A stretch of DNA of 7,281 nucleotides, taken from contig PIVQ01000359.1 in assembly GCA_003354055.1 (NCBI GenBank), forward strand, positions 1 to 7,281. The letters are read 5' to 3'. A program made the translations under genes and the position numbers. The DNA comes from Desulfobacteraceae bacterium (GTDB lineage: Bacteria > Desulfobacterota > Desulfobacteria > Desulfobacterales > Desulfobacteraceae). Positions 1-6,097 of the stretch are shown piece by piece. Each line of letters opens with the position of its first letter. Positions within the stretch are counted from its first letter, which is position 1. The notes under the pieces were generated by a model. That model was not told the DNA's origin. It saw nothing but the letters and a program-made list of their open reading frames with translations, and ran no database searches.

Positions 1-1145
1 AGAGAATGATCCAGAAATCGTGGCCCCAGAAGGGTGAGGGCGCCACAGATGGAAATGGGGATGCCCATGGCCACCCAGAAAGCCAGGCGAATGTTTAAGA
101 ACAGGGCCAGGAGAACAAATACAATGGCAAGCCCCTGAAAGGCATTGGTGACCAGAAGTTTCAGCCGGGCGGTCATGTAAACGCTTGATTCCCCCCAGAT
201 GTCGGCCTTTATACCTGCGGGCAGGTCCGGCTTTATCTTTTTCAGGACTTTGTGGGCGGCCCGGCTCACCTCCAGAAGGTGCCCCTTGGGACTGGTGTAT
301 ATCATCATACCGACAGAGGGTTTACCCTGAAACCTTGCAAAGAATTCATGGTCGCCGAATCCGTCAATGATTCTGGCTACATCACCCAGTCGGATCCGGC
401 TGCCGTCCGCTTCGGTTTTGATGGGAATCTGCTGGAATTCAACTATTTCAAAGGCTTTTTGGTCCGCCTTGATGGATATTTCTCCGTCACGGCTTTTCAG
501 GAAGCCTGTCTTATAATCCAGGGAGTTGTTATGGATGGCCGAGGAAATATCCTCCATGCTCAGACCCAGGGCATGGAGTTTGGGTTCATCCACTGAAATG
601 GTAATTTCTTTTGGCAGCATGCCGAACGTACCGATCTTGGCAATTTGTGGGTCTGCCAGCAGCGCCTCCTTGACTCTGAGAGCCGTCTGCTGGAGGGCCT
701 GGGTGTCTGTCTTGCCGTATACCTGCACCAACAGGGCTTCAATCGTTAGCTCATCCCGGGTGATAGACGGGCGCTCAGCCCGTCTTGGCAGGGTACCGAT
801 GCCGTCGATCCGGGTTTTGATTTCATTCTGGAATCGGTCCAGATCCATACCGGTAACCTTCTGCACCCGGACTATGGAATATCCTTCATAGGAAGACGCG
901 GTTATTTTTTTTATGCCCGGCATACCTTCCAAAGCCATTTCAATCCGCTGGGAAATGCCCCGGTCAACCTGGGCGGCAGAGGCACCCGGATACATGGTTG
1001 CAATGGAAATGGAACTCGGGGGCAGGGGAGGGAATCCTTCAATACGCATGGATGTCATGGTGAACAGGCCTGCCACCAGGATCAGACCCATAGCTAAATT
1101 CGCTGCCACGGAATTGTTGATAAACCATTCTGAGAGTTTATGCAT
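1..1145 (-). CDS. RND-family efflux pump, inner-membrane permease subunit (N-terminal 381 residues; runs off left edge)
   Basis: Partial gene, open from ATG at 1145-1143 to the window edge with no stop in 381 codons. The N-terminus (MHKLSEWFINNSVAANLAMG) and the following hydrophobic run are the typical cytoplasmic tip and first membrane helix (about residues 8-30) of AcrB-type RND pumps. The family hallmarks YPGASAAQVD (about 56-65) and a following porter region match PN1/PN2 subdomains. A second hydrophobic block begins near residue 335 (LAIVFVLLALFLNIRLAFW), where family members have TM2. A full member is about 1,000-1,050 residues, so roughly 60% lies outside, including the TM4 proton-relay residues. 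The family uses the proton gradient to export drugs, lipids or other small molecules through an adaptor and outer-membrane channel; the substrate here is unknown. Its ATG overlaps the adaptor stop (TAATG), implying translational coupling. It looks like the HAE1 (hydrophobe) rather than the heavy-metal CusA group, with moderate certainty. Confidence 0.93.
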   Translation of the reverse strand, partial: MHKLSEWFINNSVAANLAMGLILVAGLFTMTSMRIEGFPPLPPSSISIATMYPGASAAQVDRGISQRIEMALEGMPGIKKITASSYEGYSIVRVQKVTGMDLDRFQNEIKTRIDGIGTLPRRAERPSITRDELTIEALLVQVYGKTDTQALQQTALRVKEALLADPQIAKIGTFGMLPKEITISVDEPKLHALGLSMEDISSAIHNNSLDYKTGFLKSRDGEISIKADQKAFEIVEFQQIPIKTEADGSRIRLGDVARIIDGFGDHEFFARFQGKPSVGMMIYTSPKGHLLEVSRAAHKVLKKIKPDLPAGIKADIWGESSVYMTARLKLLVTNAFQGLAIVFVLLALFLNIRLAFWVAMGIPISICGALTLLGPRFLDHS

Positions 1146-2347
1146 TATTCCCCCTCAATCTGCGGTATGGCCTTGGCACCGGTCACAAAGGCGGCATTCG
1201 GGGAAACGGCAATGGAGATGTTTTTAGTAACAGGGGCCGGGATAAATACATGATCGTCTTTGTAAAACAGGGGGGCTGCTTTAAAAGAGCGCAGTTGGTT
1301 GTCCCTGTTAATTGTCCAGATAAGACCTTGCCGTGTCAGGGCGGATTCCGGCAGTTTGAGCAGCCCGGGCCGCGGCGGCCCGGAAAGCTCAATTTTAAGA
1401 AAAGTGCCTGACAGCAGAGGAGGATCAAGGTCCAGGGGACGCTCTACCAGGCAGAACAGTTTTCGCAGACGGGTAGCAGGATCAATGGTCATGCTGTCCC
1501 GGAGCCGGCCAATATTATATTCAACCCCGGCTGTTTCATCGATGAGTTTGACTCTGGCATGGGTCAGGTCTCGGCCTACCAGCTCAACCTGTGCTGCATC
1601 CAGGCTCAGGGTGATTTCCATACGGTCAATGCCTGCGATTACGGCGATTTTGTCTCCGGCTGCCACCGTATCGCCGGGGGACACAAGTCGCTCCATTATA
1701 ATGCCTTTAAATGGTGCTGTTATCCGGCAATAGCTGAGATCCACCGCAGCAGATGTCCGGTCTGCCCGGGCAGATACCAGGGCTTTCTTCGCCGATGCCA
1801 TCTGGGGAATCCTGAGAACCAGAGGAGACCCCGGCCGTCCTTTCAATCCTGATGCCTTCCAGTTGATGGCTGCCTGTGTTGCTTCCTGCTCTTCTTTGAG
1901 CAGATCCAGTTTGGCTGCGGCCAGGACCTGGTCGGCCCTGGCCAGTTTGGCCTGATAATGGCTGTCATTTATAATCACCAGAGGCGTGTTATCTTCCACG
2001 ATCCTGCCTTTTCTCAGTGTGTTCAGTATCCGATCCACCCTGCCGTTGACCTGTGACCTTATGGTGGCCTGCCACAGGGGCAGGGCCTGGCCGAATACAC
2101 TGACCCTGGCCGGATAAGCGGCAGCTTCCGTCTGGATAATGGTGATCGGGATCCCCCTTTCAGGGGCAGGCTCTGCCGGGGACGCATGGGCGGGGGCCCC
2201 GGACGCTGCAAAGGCGCCGGGACCGGAAGGCGGGATATACATAAAGTAGTAATAGGCAAGGGCTGAACAGCCCAGGGTGGTGATGGAAAAAATAAATATT
2301 CGAGATACCAGTGGAAATCGTTTAAGTAAGGAAAATAATCGGCGCAT
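1145..2347 (-). CDS. RND efflux periplasmic adaptor subunit (membrane fusion protein, HlyD/AcrA type)
   Basis: A 400-residue protein, usual length for the family. It bridges the inner-membrane pump and the outer-membrane channel in the periplasm. A basic N-terminus is followed by one membrane helix (about 16-38) with no lipobox, so it is probably anchored by an uncleaved helix. A Pro/Ala-rich linker (40-66) leads to the first lipoyl half (about 95-127, ATIRSQVNGRVDRI). A helical hairpin follows (about 130-203, Ala/Lys/Glu-rich, with a Gly/Pro-rich break near 167-176), then the second lipoyl half (about 205-240, CRITAPFKGIIMERLVSPGD). The rest is the beta-barrel and membrane-proximal domain. 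The C-R-I-x-A-P-F-x-G motif is the strongest family signature. The start at 2347 lies 26 bases after the outer-membrane-factor stop, with a weak purine-rich GAAAAG upstream. It is the middle gene of the pump operon. Substrate unknown. Confidence 0.94.
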   Translation of the reverse strand: MRRLFSLLKRFPLVSRIFIFSITTLGCSALAYYYFMYIPPSGPGAFAASGAPAHASPAEPAPERGIPITIIQTEAAAYPARVSVFGQALPLWQATIRSQVNGRVDRILNTLRKGRIVEDNTPLVIINDSHYQAKLARADQVLAAAKLDLLKEEQEATQAAINWKASGLKGRPGSPLVLRIPQMASAKKALVSARADRTSAAVDLSYCRITAPFKGIIMERLVSPGDTVAAGDKIAVIAGIDRMEITLSLDAAQVELVGRDLTHARVKLIDETAGVEYNIGRLRDSMTIDPATRLRKLFCLVERPLDLDPPLLSGTFLKIELSGPPRPGLLKLPESALTRQGLIWTINRDNQLRSFKAAPLFYKDDHVFIPAPVTKNISIAVSPNAAFVTGAKAIPQIEGE

Positions 2348-2373
2348 ATGTCTTTTCTATGTTTTTGTCTGAA

Positions 2374-3801
2374 TCAGACACCCATGCCAAGTGCCAGAGC
2401 CATGTCAATACGGTTGGTCATCCGGGCGGCTTTGATGTCTGTCAGACTGGTTTTAATGTTCATCTCCTGTTCCTGGGCAATCAACAGGGTCTGGATGTTG
2501 TCCAAACCGTTTCTGTAACGGGTCAGGAAATAATCCGTGGTTTTGGCAGCTTCCAGGGTTGCGGTTGCAAGAGCGGTTTCCTGGAAGGCCAGGGAGGCCT
2601 CCGCGTTTAAGGTGTCTTCCACCTCCTTCATGGCCCGAAGCACCGTCTGGGCCAGATTGTATACTGCCGCATCTGCCTCTGCTGCCTTGGCCTGTGCCTC
2701 ATCCTTCAATCTGTTTCCCTGGAAAATCGGCTGGGTCAGACCTGCCGCAAGGCTCCAGAGGCTGCTGGCCGTATCCAGGTTTGAGGATGAAAAACTGGTT
2801 TTTGACACTTCTGATACCAGTCGAAGTGCAGGTAAGCGGTTCTTCTTTGCCGCCAGGGCGGTGAGAAGATCTGCATCAATTCTTGCCAATGCGGCCTGGA
2901 TATCCGGTCTGTTTTTCAGGGTTGTTCCCGGGGGAAGTACCGGCGCTTTGCAAATGGCTGGAAGGGTATCCGATGGAAATTTTTCAGCCCTGGGATAGCG
3001 GCCCGCCAGAACATCCAGAGCGCGCAGGGCGCGGTGGTGTGTCTCTGTCCGTGAGCTTACATTGGCCTTGGCCACCTGGGCTCGGGTTCGGGCAGCAGAA
3101 TAATCCTCCAGGCTGCCCAGGCCTTCTCTGTAACGGAGAACCAGGGCTGTTTCTATTTTTTCAAGTGCCGTGTGCCGCTCCTGTTCGATTTTCAGGGTCT
3201 GATATGTGGCCACGCAATTGATCCATGCCTGGATTACTCTGGCGGCCAAAGCATCATAGGCCCGTGTGTATTCCCTGGCCAGGGCCTCATGGCTGAGGAC
3301 CTGCGCCTGGTGAAGATCAGTCAGCCTTTCCCAGATATCAAGTTCCCAGGAGAGGTTGGCAGATATTTGATAATTGTTCCTGGCCTCGGGATTGCCTAAG
3401 GCATCCGGGGTTTGATTGTTCCTGCCCCGGGTGGCGCCTGCTGAAATTTCAGGCAGACGTTGGGAACCGGTTTGGCTGAGCAGAAATCCCGAAGCTTTGA
3501 GCCGGGCTGCCGTGGCTTTTAGATCCGGGTTGTTGGCCAAGGCCTCTTCCACCAGGGCCGTGATCTGGGGATCATTGATGAGATCCAGGAGGGAGGACGT
3601 CACCTCAAGATCTTCTGAGCCGACCTGAATGGATTGGGCCGGGTTCGGCGTGATTTGACCTGATTTGGTTACTTCTGACCAGGTGGCAGGCAGGTCTTCA
3701 GGCAGGATTGCAGGTTCTGGCCGGCTCGCACATCCCGTTCCGAGTATCCACAGGGCTAAACACAGGAACAAACCTGAAAACAGACGATGGGTAAAGGGCA
3801 T
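2374..3801 (-). CDS. Outer membrane factor of an RND efflux system, NodT/TolC family lipoprotein
   Basis: A 475-residue outer-membrane channel subunit, normal for NodT-type factors. The signal peptide is lipoprotein-like: basic start, hydrophobic core (about 7-20) and GTGC with Cys24 as the likely lipidated residue. The -3 position is Gly rather than the usual Leu, which is permissible but atypical. Ala follows the Cys, compatible with outer-membrane sorting. Two OEP repeats are visible: SWELDIWERL (about 151-160) in the first, RPDIQAALARIDA (298-310) and LTQPIFQGNRL (355-365) in the second. All match the family's ELDLWGR, RPDIRAAEA and QPLFDGG signatures. The end (ALGMGV) resembles the usual ALGGGW tail. 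The ATG at 3801 has AAGG four bases upstream (about 3806-3809), which supports this start. It is the first gene of the pump operon, so its promoter should lie in the structured intergenic region to its right; I could not fix one by eye. Confidence 0.94.
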   Translation of the reverse strand: MPFTHRLFSGLFLCLALWILGTGCASRPEPAILPEDLPATWSEVTKSGQITPNPAQSIQVGSEDLEVTSSLLDLINDPQITALVEEALANNPDLKATAARLKASGFLLSQTGSQRLPEISAGATRGRNNQTPDALGNPEARNNYQISANLSWELDIWERLTDLHQAQVLSHEALAREYTRAYDALAARVIQAWINCVATYQTLKIEQERHTALEKIETALVLRYREGLGSLEDYSAARTRAQVAKANVSSRTETHHRALRALDVLAGRYPRAEKFPSDTLPAICKAPVLPPGTTLKNRPDIQAALARIDADLLTALAAKKNRLPALRLVSEVSKTSFSSSNLDTASSLWSLAAGLTQPIFQGNRLKDEAQAKAAEADAAVYNLAQTVLRAMKEVEDTLNAEASLAFQETALATATLEAAKTTDYFLTRYRNGLDNIQTLLIAQEQEMNIKTSLTDIKAARMTNRIDMALALGMGV

Positions 3802-3817
3802 TTTTCCTTCGCTTTAG

Positions 3818-3942
3818 TTAAGGATCGGCTCCAAAATTACTTGATCTTTTGTTTTCAAAATACCCAGTCTTTTAAGGTGTTTTGGAAACAAGCTTCTGCC
3901 CTTCAGGGTATTTAGATCAAGTTATTTTGTAACGATTCCTAA
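3818..3942 (+). repeat. Long imperfect inverted repeat folding as a three-way junction (MITE-like or structured RNA)
   Basis: The ends pair as 3818-3827 with 3933-3942 (TTAAGGATCG / CGATTCCTAA; 9 of 10 paired counting one G-U). After a small internal loop, 3832-3847 pairs with 3914-3929 (15 of 16). Inside, hairpin A pairs 3848-3864 with 3876-3892 over all 17 positions (three are G-U) around an 11-base loop. Hairpin B pairs 3897-3901 with 3906-3910 around TTCA. So one closed helix encloses two hairpins. If the plus strand is RNA there are five G-U pairs and two mismatches; if the minus strand is, those five become A-C mismatches. This is seen directly; whether it is transcribed or mobile is inference. 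It also occupies the likely 5' leader of the pump operon, just upstream of the outer-membrane-factor ribosome site. Confidence 0.7.
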
Positions 3943-3960
3943 GTTGTTATAAATTTTTCT

Positions 3961-3971
3961 TTATGACATAA
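3961..3971. promoter_or_regulatory. Compact palindrome TTATGACATAA, possible operator
   Basis: A perfect 5-base dyad around a single central A (TTATG-A-CATAA). One-base spacing rules out an RNA hairpin, so a protein-binding site is the more natural reading. On the minus strand it lies just upstream of a TATAAC (3946-3951) that could be a -10 box for the pump operon, although the -35 match is poor. No regulator is identified. Short AT-rich palindromes occur by chance. Confidence 0.25.
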
Positions 3972-4007
3972 GGATATACGCCTGATGGGACTGGGATAAT
4001 ATGGGAA

Positions 4008-4040
4008 AACTGTGATACTTTGTGACAAAGTGTTACGGTT
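4008..4040 (+). repeat. 16-pair inverted repeat centred on ACTTTGTGACAAAGT
   Basis: Around the central G at 4024, positions 4008-4023 pair with 4025-4040 at every step: 13 Watson-Crick and three G-U when read as plus-strand RNA. The inner 15 bases (4017-4031) are an exact 7-base dyad with a one-base centre, which looks like a protein operator. The outer nine pairs rely on G-U in one orientation, which looks like RNA. As RNA, the innermost pairs would open to make a loop. Both uses are possible; neither is demonstrated. Confidence 0.55.
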
Positions 4041-4061
4041 GGAGGCCTTACAGCCCACGGA

Positions 4062-4162
4062 TCCTCAAACAACATGGCTTTTCAACTCCGCTTCATCAAG
4101 AGCCGCTGCAAAATTCCAATCTAATGGCTCGGACACCCCATCCGAGCCTACTCGGTTGAGGA
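4062..4162 (+). repeat. Second three-way-junction-like inverted-repeat cluster
   Basis: An outer helix pairs 4062-4068 with 4156-4162 (TCCTCAA / TTGAGGA, 7 of 7). It encloses one hairpin with a 4076-4082 / 4098-4104 stem (GGCTTTT / AAGAGCC, one G-U as plus RNA) and a second with a perfect 8-base GC-rich stem, 4126-4133 / 4141-4148 (GGCTCGGA / TCCGAGCC, 7-base loop). The second hairpin is the most reliable part; the 7-base outer helix over about 100 bases is weaker. There is no U-run after any stem, so these are not intrinsic terminators. Confidence 0.5.
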
Positions 4163-4163
4163 A

Positions 4164-4201
4164 CTGTTTATGGTTTTTTCAATTTTGAAAACCATTTACA
4201 G
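4164..4201. repeat. Hairpin-forming inverted repeat (CTGT...GGTTTT / AAAACC...ACAG)
   Basis: CTGTTTATGGTTTT pairs with AAAACCATTTACAG at 12 of 14 positions. The centre can add CAA/TTG pairs if two T residues bulge. It starts two bases after the preceding cluster's closing helix. Neither strand has a clear T-run immediately after the stem, so a terminator is not supported, although an attenuator or a transcript-end stabiliser remains possible. Confidence 0.5.
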
Positions 4202-4238
4202 ACCCGTTTTCTGGTGTTACTGGTGTAAGGGTGAATTG

Positions 4239-4267
4239 TTGAAAGATAAAATTAGATTATATATATA
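4239..4267 (+). promoter_or_regulatory. Candidate sigma-70-type promoter for the DUF1737/two-component operon
   Basis: TTGAAA at 4239-4244 and TATATA at 4262-4267 are separated by 17 bases, and the surroundings are very AT-rich. Transcription would begin near 4274, giving a leader of about 60 bases before the DUF1737 start and leaving the structured elements upstream of the transcript. The AT-rich context makes chance matches common, so this is only a candidate. Confidence 0.4.
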
Positions 4268-4332
4268 GCCATATTAATAGGGCCTATAGTAGCTGTAATC
4301 ATGTGGAAAAATTTGAGAAGGAGTAAAGTTTA

Positions 4333-4527
4333 ATGGAGAATCAATTGAAATATCGTCTTATTACCGGGAAAGATGATTCAAGTTTTTGCGAGAGGATCTC
4401 AAAGTTGATTGAAGATGGCTATTGTTTATATGGCTCCCCCTCAGTCACGTATAATGGAAAAGATGTAATCGCTGCACAGGCAGTTATTTTACCTGAAGTA
4501 CAGGAGTTAGTTACGGGGGAAAAATAA
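4333..4527 (+). CDS. Small DUF1737-family protein
   Basis: A 64-residue cytoplasmic protein with no signal peptide or membrane helix. Residues 7-57 carry the DUF1737 pattern as I know it: YRLITGKDDSSFCERISKLI, then a Gly-Tyr-x-Leu-Tyr-Gly-Ser-Pro turn (about 29-36) and a short T-Y-N-G-K strand ending in AAQAVI. The domain is small, widespread and without an assigned biochemical function. The ATG is well supported: AAGGAG at 4318-4323, nine bases upstream. It lies 33 bases before the kinase gene on the same strand and is probably co-transcribed with it. By hand count its GC is about 38%, clearly below the neighbouring coding regions, a possible sign of separate origin or of being a short, weakly constrained gene. 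A link to signalling is inference from position only. Confidence 0.85.
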   Translation: MENQLKYRLITGKDDSSFCERISKLIEDGYCLYGSPSVTYNGKDVIAAQAVILPEVQELVTGEK

Positions 4528-4547
4528 TTAAGCATAAATCCTAAGTT

Positions 4548-4563
4548 AAGGGAGACTTTTTTG
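4548..4563 (+). promoter_or_regulatory. Ribosome binding site fixing a TTG start for the kinase
   Basis: AAGGGAG (4548-4554) lies six bases before TTG at 4561. The first in-frame ATG would be residue 31, inside the first membrane helix, so the TTG start is required to keep a complete N-terminus. Confidence 0.7.
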
Positions 4564-6063
4564 TTTGATTCCAGTTCTCAATCCATTTCTTTGCGGGCGT
4601 TGCCGGTGCGGATTGTTATTCCGGTGGCGTTGACCATCAGTCTGTTTATCATGACTATTTTTCTGCTGATTATTCCCATGCTGGAGCGGTATATGATGGA
4701 TGGGAAGCGGGAGGGGATTCTTCATTTGACTGAGAGTGCCTGGTCCACTTTGTCGCTTTATCATGATCAGGCGGAGCTTGGACTGATGAACCGGGAAGAG
4801 GCACAGGAAAAGGCCATGGCACACCTGGAGCATCTGCGGTACGGGCCTGAGCGTAAGGATTATTTCTGGATTAACGACACGACCCCTGTGATGATTATGC
4901 ATCCCTACCGACATGATCTGGTGGGGAAGAATATTGCGGGATTTGAGGATCCTGCCGGGAAAAAAATGTTTTCTGAGATGGTGACGGTTGTTCAGGAATC
5001 CGGGGCCGGGTTCGTGGATTATCTGTGGCAGTGGCAGGAGGATTCTGAGCGTATCGTGCCTAAGATTTCCTATGTTAAGGGCTTTGAACCCTGGGGATGG
5101 GTGATCGGTACGGGGATTTATGTGGAGGATGTCAGGGCGGAGATTTCTGCGGTTACCCAAAAGCTTATGCTGACCTGTTTCGGGATCATGGGGGTTGTTC
5201 TGCTGCTCTCCGCTTATATCATATGGGCAGCGGTCATGGAGCAACGGGCAAGGCTGGCGGCCATGGAGCAGTCCCGGTTGAGGGAAAAGCAGTTGATCCA
5301 GGCGGATAAGATGACCTCTCTCGGGATTCTGGTGGCGGGTGTGGCCCATGAGATTAACAACCCGGCCACCTCTTTGATGCTCAATGCCCCGAATTTAAAA
5401 AAAGCATTTCAGGCATTTACTCCGGTGCTGGACAGGCATTATGCCGGGAAGCCGGATGAAAAAGTCTGCAATATGAAATATCCTGAGTTGCGCCAGCGCA
5501 TTGAATCCATGCTGTCCGCCATTCAGGACGGGTCTGCCCGGATCAAGGGGATTATCTCAGAGCTTAAGGTTTTTTATAGACCTTCGGGGGATCAGGGACA
5601 AAGCCAGGAGATTGACATCAACCAGGTGGTGGAAAAGTCGGTTGACCTGACCCATACGGTGCTGAAAAAATTTACCTCGCATTTGTCTGTTACCTATGGG
5701 GATGATTTGCCGAATGTGTCCGGGGATTTTCAAAAGCTCCAGCAGGTGATTATCAATCTGCTGGTGAATGCAGGCCAGGCGCTGGATCATCCTGACCAGG
5801 CCATCTCCGTTACGACCTTTATAAATAAGGACCGGTCCTTTATCGGAATTGAGGTGGTGGATACCGGTCCCGGGGTGGGTGGTGACGACTTGAAAATATT
5901 GATAGATCCCTTTTTTACCACCCGCAGGGATGACGGGGGAACCGGCCTTGGGCTGTCCATTTCAGAGAAAATTGTCAATGAGCATAAGGGGATTTTAGAG
6001 TTTGAATCTGAGGAGGGTAAGGGGCTTACCGCCAGGATACTCTTGCCCTGTACAAAGAAATAA
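4561..6063 (+). CDS. Membrane sensor histidine kinase with extracytoplasmic Cache domain
   Basis: A 500-residue two-component sensor. TM1 (about 17-41) and TM2 (about 201-225) flank a periplasmic domain of roughly 155 residues. Its KDYFWINDTTPVMIMHPYRH (99-118), LVGKN and PWGWVIGTGIYVEDV (177-191) are the signature of single Cache_2-type ligand-binding domains, which in relatives bind small organic acids or similar ligands; the ligand here is unknown. A short helical linker (226-250) leads to HisKA with H-box GVAHEINNP; His263 is the phosphoacceptor. The HisKA hairpin seems longer than usual, with about 20 extra residues around 283-310. The ATPase domain has an N-box (INLLVNAGQAL, Asn399/Asn403), G1 DTGPGVG (434-440), F-box DPFFTT (449-454) and G2 GTGLGLS (460-466), so it should be active. 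No HAMP or PAS domain is evident. The regulator gene follows after 31 bases. Confidence 0.95.
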   Translation: MFDSSSQSISLRALPVRIVIPVALTISLFIMTIFLLIIPMLERYMMDGKREGILHLTESAWSTLSLYHDQAELGLMNREEAQEKAMAHLEHLRYGPERKDYFWINDTTPVMIMHPYRHDLVGKNIAGFEDPAGKKMFSEMVTVVQESGAGFVDYLWQWQEDSERIVPKISYVKGFEPWGWVIGTGIYVEDVRAEISAVTQKLMLTCFGIMGVVLLLSAYIIWAAVMEQRARLAAMEQSRLREKQLIQADKMTSLGILVAGVAHEINNPATSLMLNAPNLKKAFQAFTPVLDRHYAGKPDEKVCNMKYPELRQRIESMLSAIQDGSARIKGIISELKVFYRPSGDQGQSQEIDINQVVEKSVDLTHTVLKKFTSHLSVTYGDDLPNVSGDFQKLQQVIINLLVNAGQALDHPDQAISVTTFINKDRSFIGIEVVDTGPGVGGDDLKILIDPFFTTRRDDGGTGLGLSISEKIVNEHKGILEFESEEGKGLTARILLPCTKK

Positions 6064-6078
6064 TTTATAACGTCCCAT

Positions 6079-6097
6079 GGAGGAGATAAGACCTGTG
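6079..6097 (+). promoter_or_regulatory. Ribosome binding site favouring a GTG start for the response regulator
   Basis: GGAGGAG (6079-6085) is nine bases before GTG at 6095, the same spacing as at the DUF1737 gene. An in-frame ATG at 6077 would add six residues (MEEIRP) but has no purine-rich site upstream and would overlap the Shine-Dalgarno sequence itself. GTG is preferred; ATG is not excluded. Confidence 0.6.

Larger units (their letters stand above)
3802..4332. other. Divergent intergenic region, AT-rich, no protein gene, rich in inverted repeats
   Basis: This 531-base gap separates the leftward pump operon from the rightward DUF1737/two-component operon. I read all frames and found no ORF with family resemblance or a good ribosome site. 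A short stop-bounded minus-strand run near 4170-4070 lacks a start codon. The region holds at least four inverted-repeat structures and two compact palindromes, listed separately. Both operons must be driven from here or from within it. It could be a long leader, a free-standing small RNA, a decayed mobile repeat (MITE), or a mixture. Confidence 0.85.

Noticed and set aside
185..1227. Several plus-strand open frames opposite the pump and adaptor
   Set aside because: All are shadows of the minus-strand RND pump frame, which is continuous and shows family motifs.
3839..3921. TTGAT and ATCAA half-sites, as in an FNR/CRP-type box
   Set aside because: The halves are about 70 bases apart rather than 4, and are explained by the long inverted repeat.
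4041..4054. GG-N10-GC spacing resembling a sigma-54 -24/-12 promoter (TTGGAGGCCTTACAGCC)
   Set aside because: Only the invariant GG and GC match; the flanking TGGCAC and TTGC consensus is poor, and it is nearly 280 bases from the next start.
4070..4172. Minus-strand stop-bounded reading frame (ending AALDEAELKSHVV) as a decayed transposase fragment
   Set aside because: There is no start codon, no recognisable transposase motif, and it lies within paired segments that explain the sequence better.
4164..4201. Intrinsic terminator
   Set aside because: The stem has internal mismatches and no T-run follows it on either strand; neither flanking operon ends here.
3802..4332. CRISPR array, tRNA, rRNA or group II intron
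   Set aside because: No regularly spaced direct repeats, no tRNA cloverleaf with a TTC arm and CCA, no rRNA-like sequence and no domain V motif are visible.
4546..5349. Minus-strand open frame of 267 codons opposite the kinase
   Set aside because: Composition is His/Pro/Arg-rich and low in complexity, with no family motif; the sense strand encodes a clear Cache-domain kinase.
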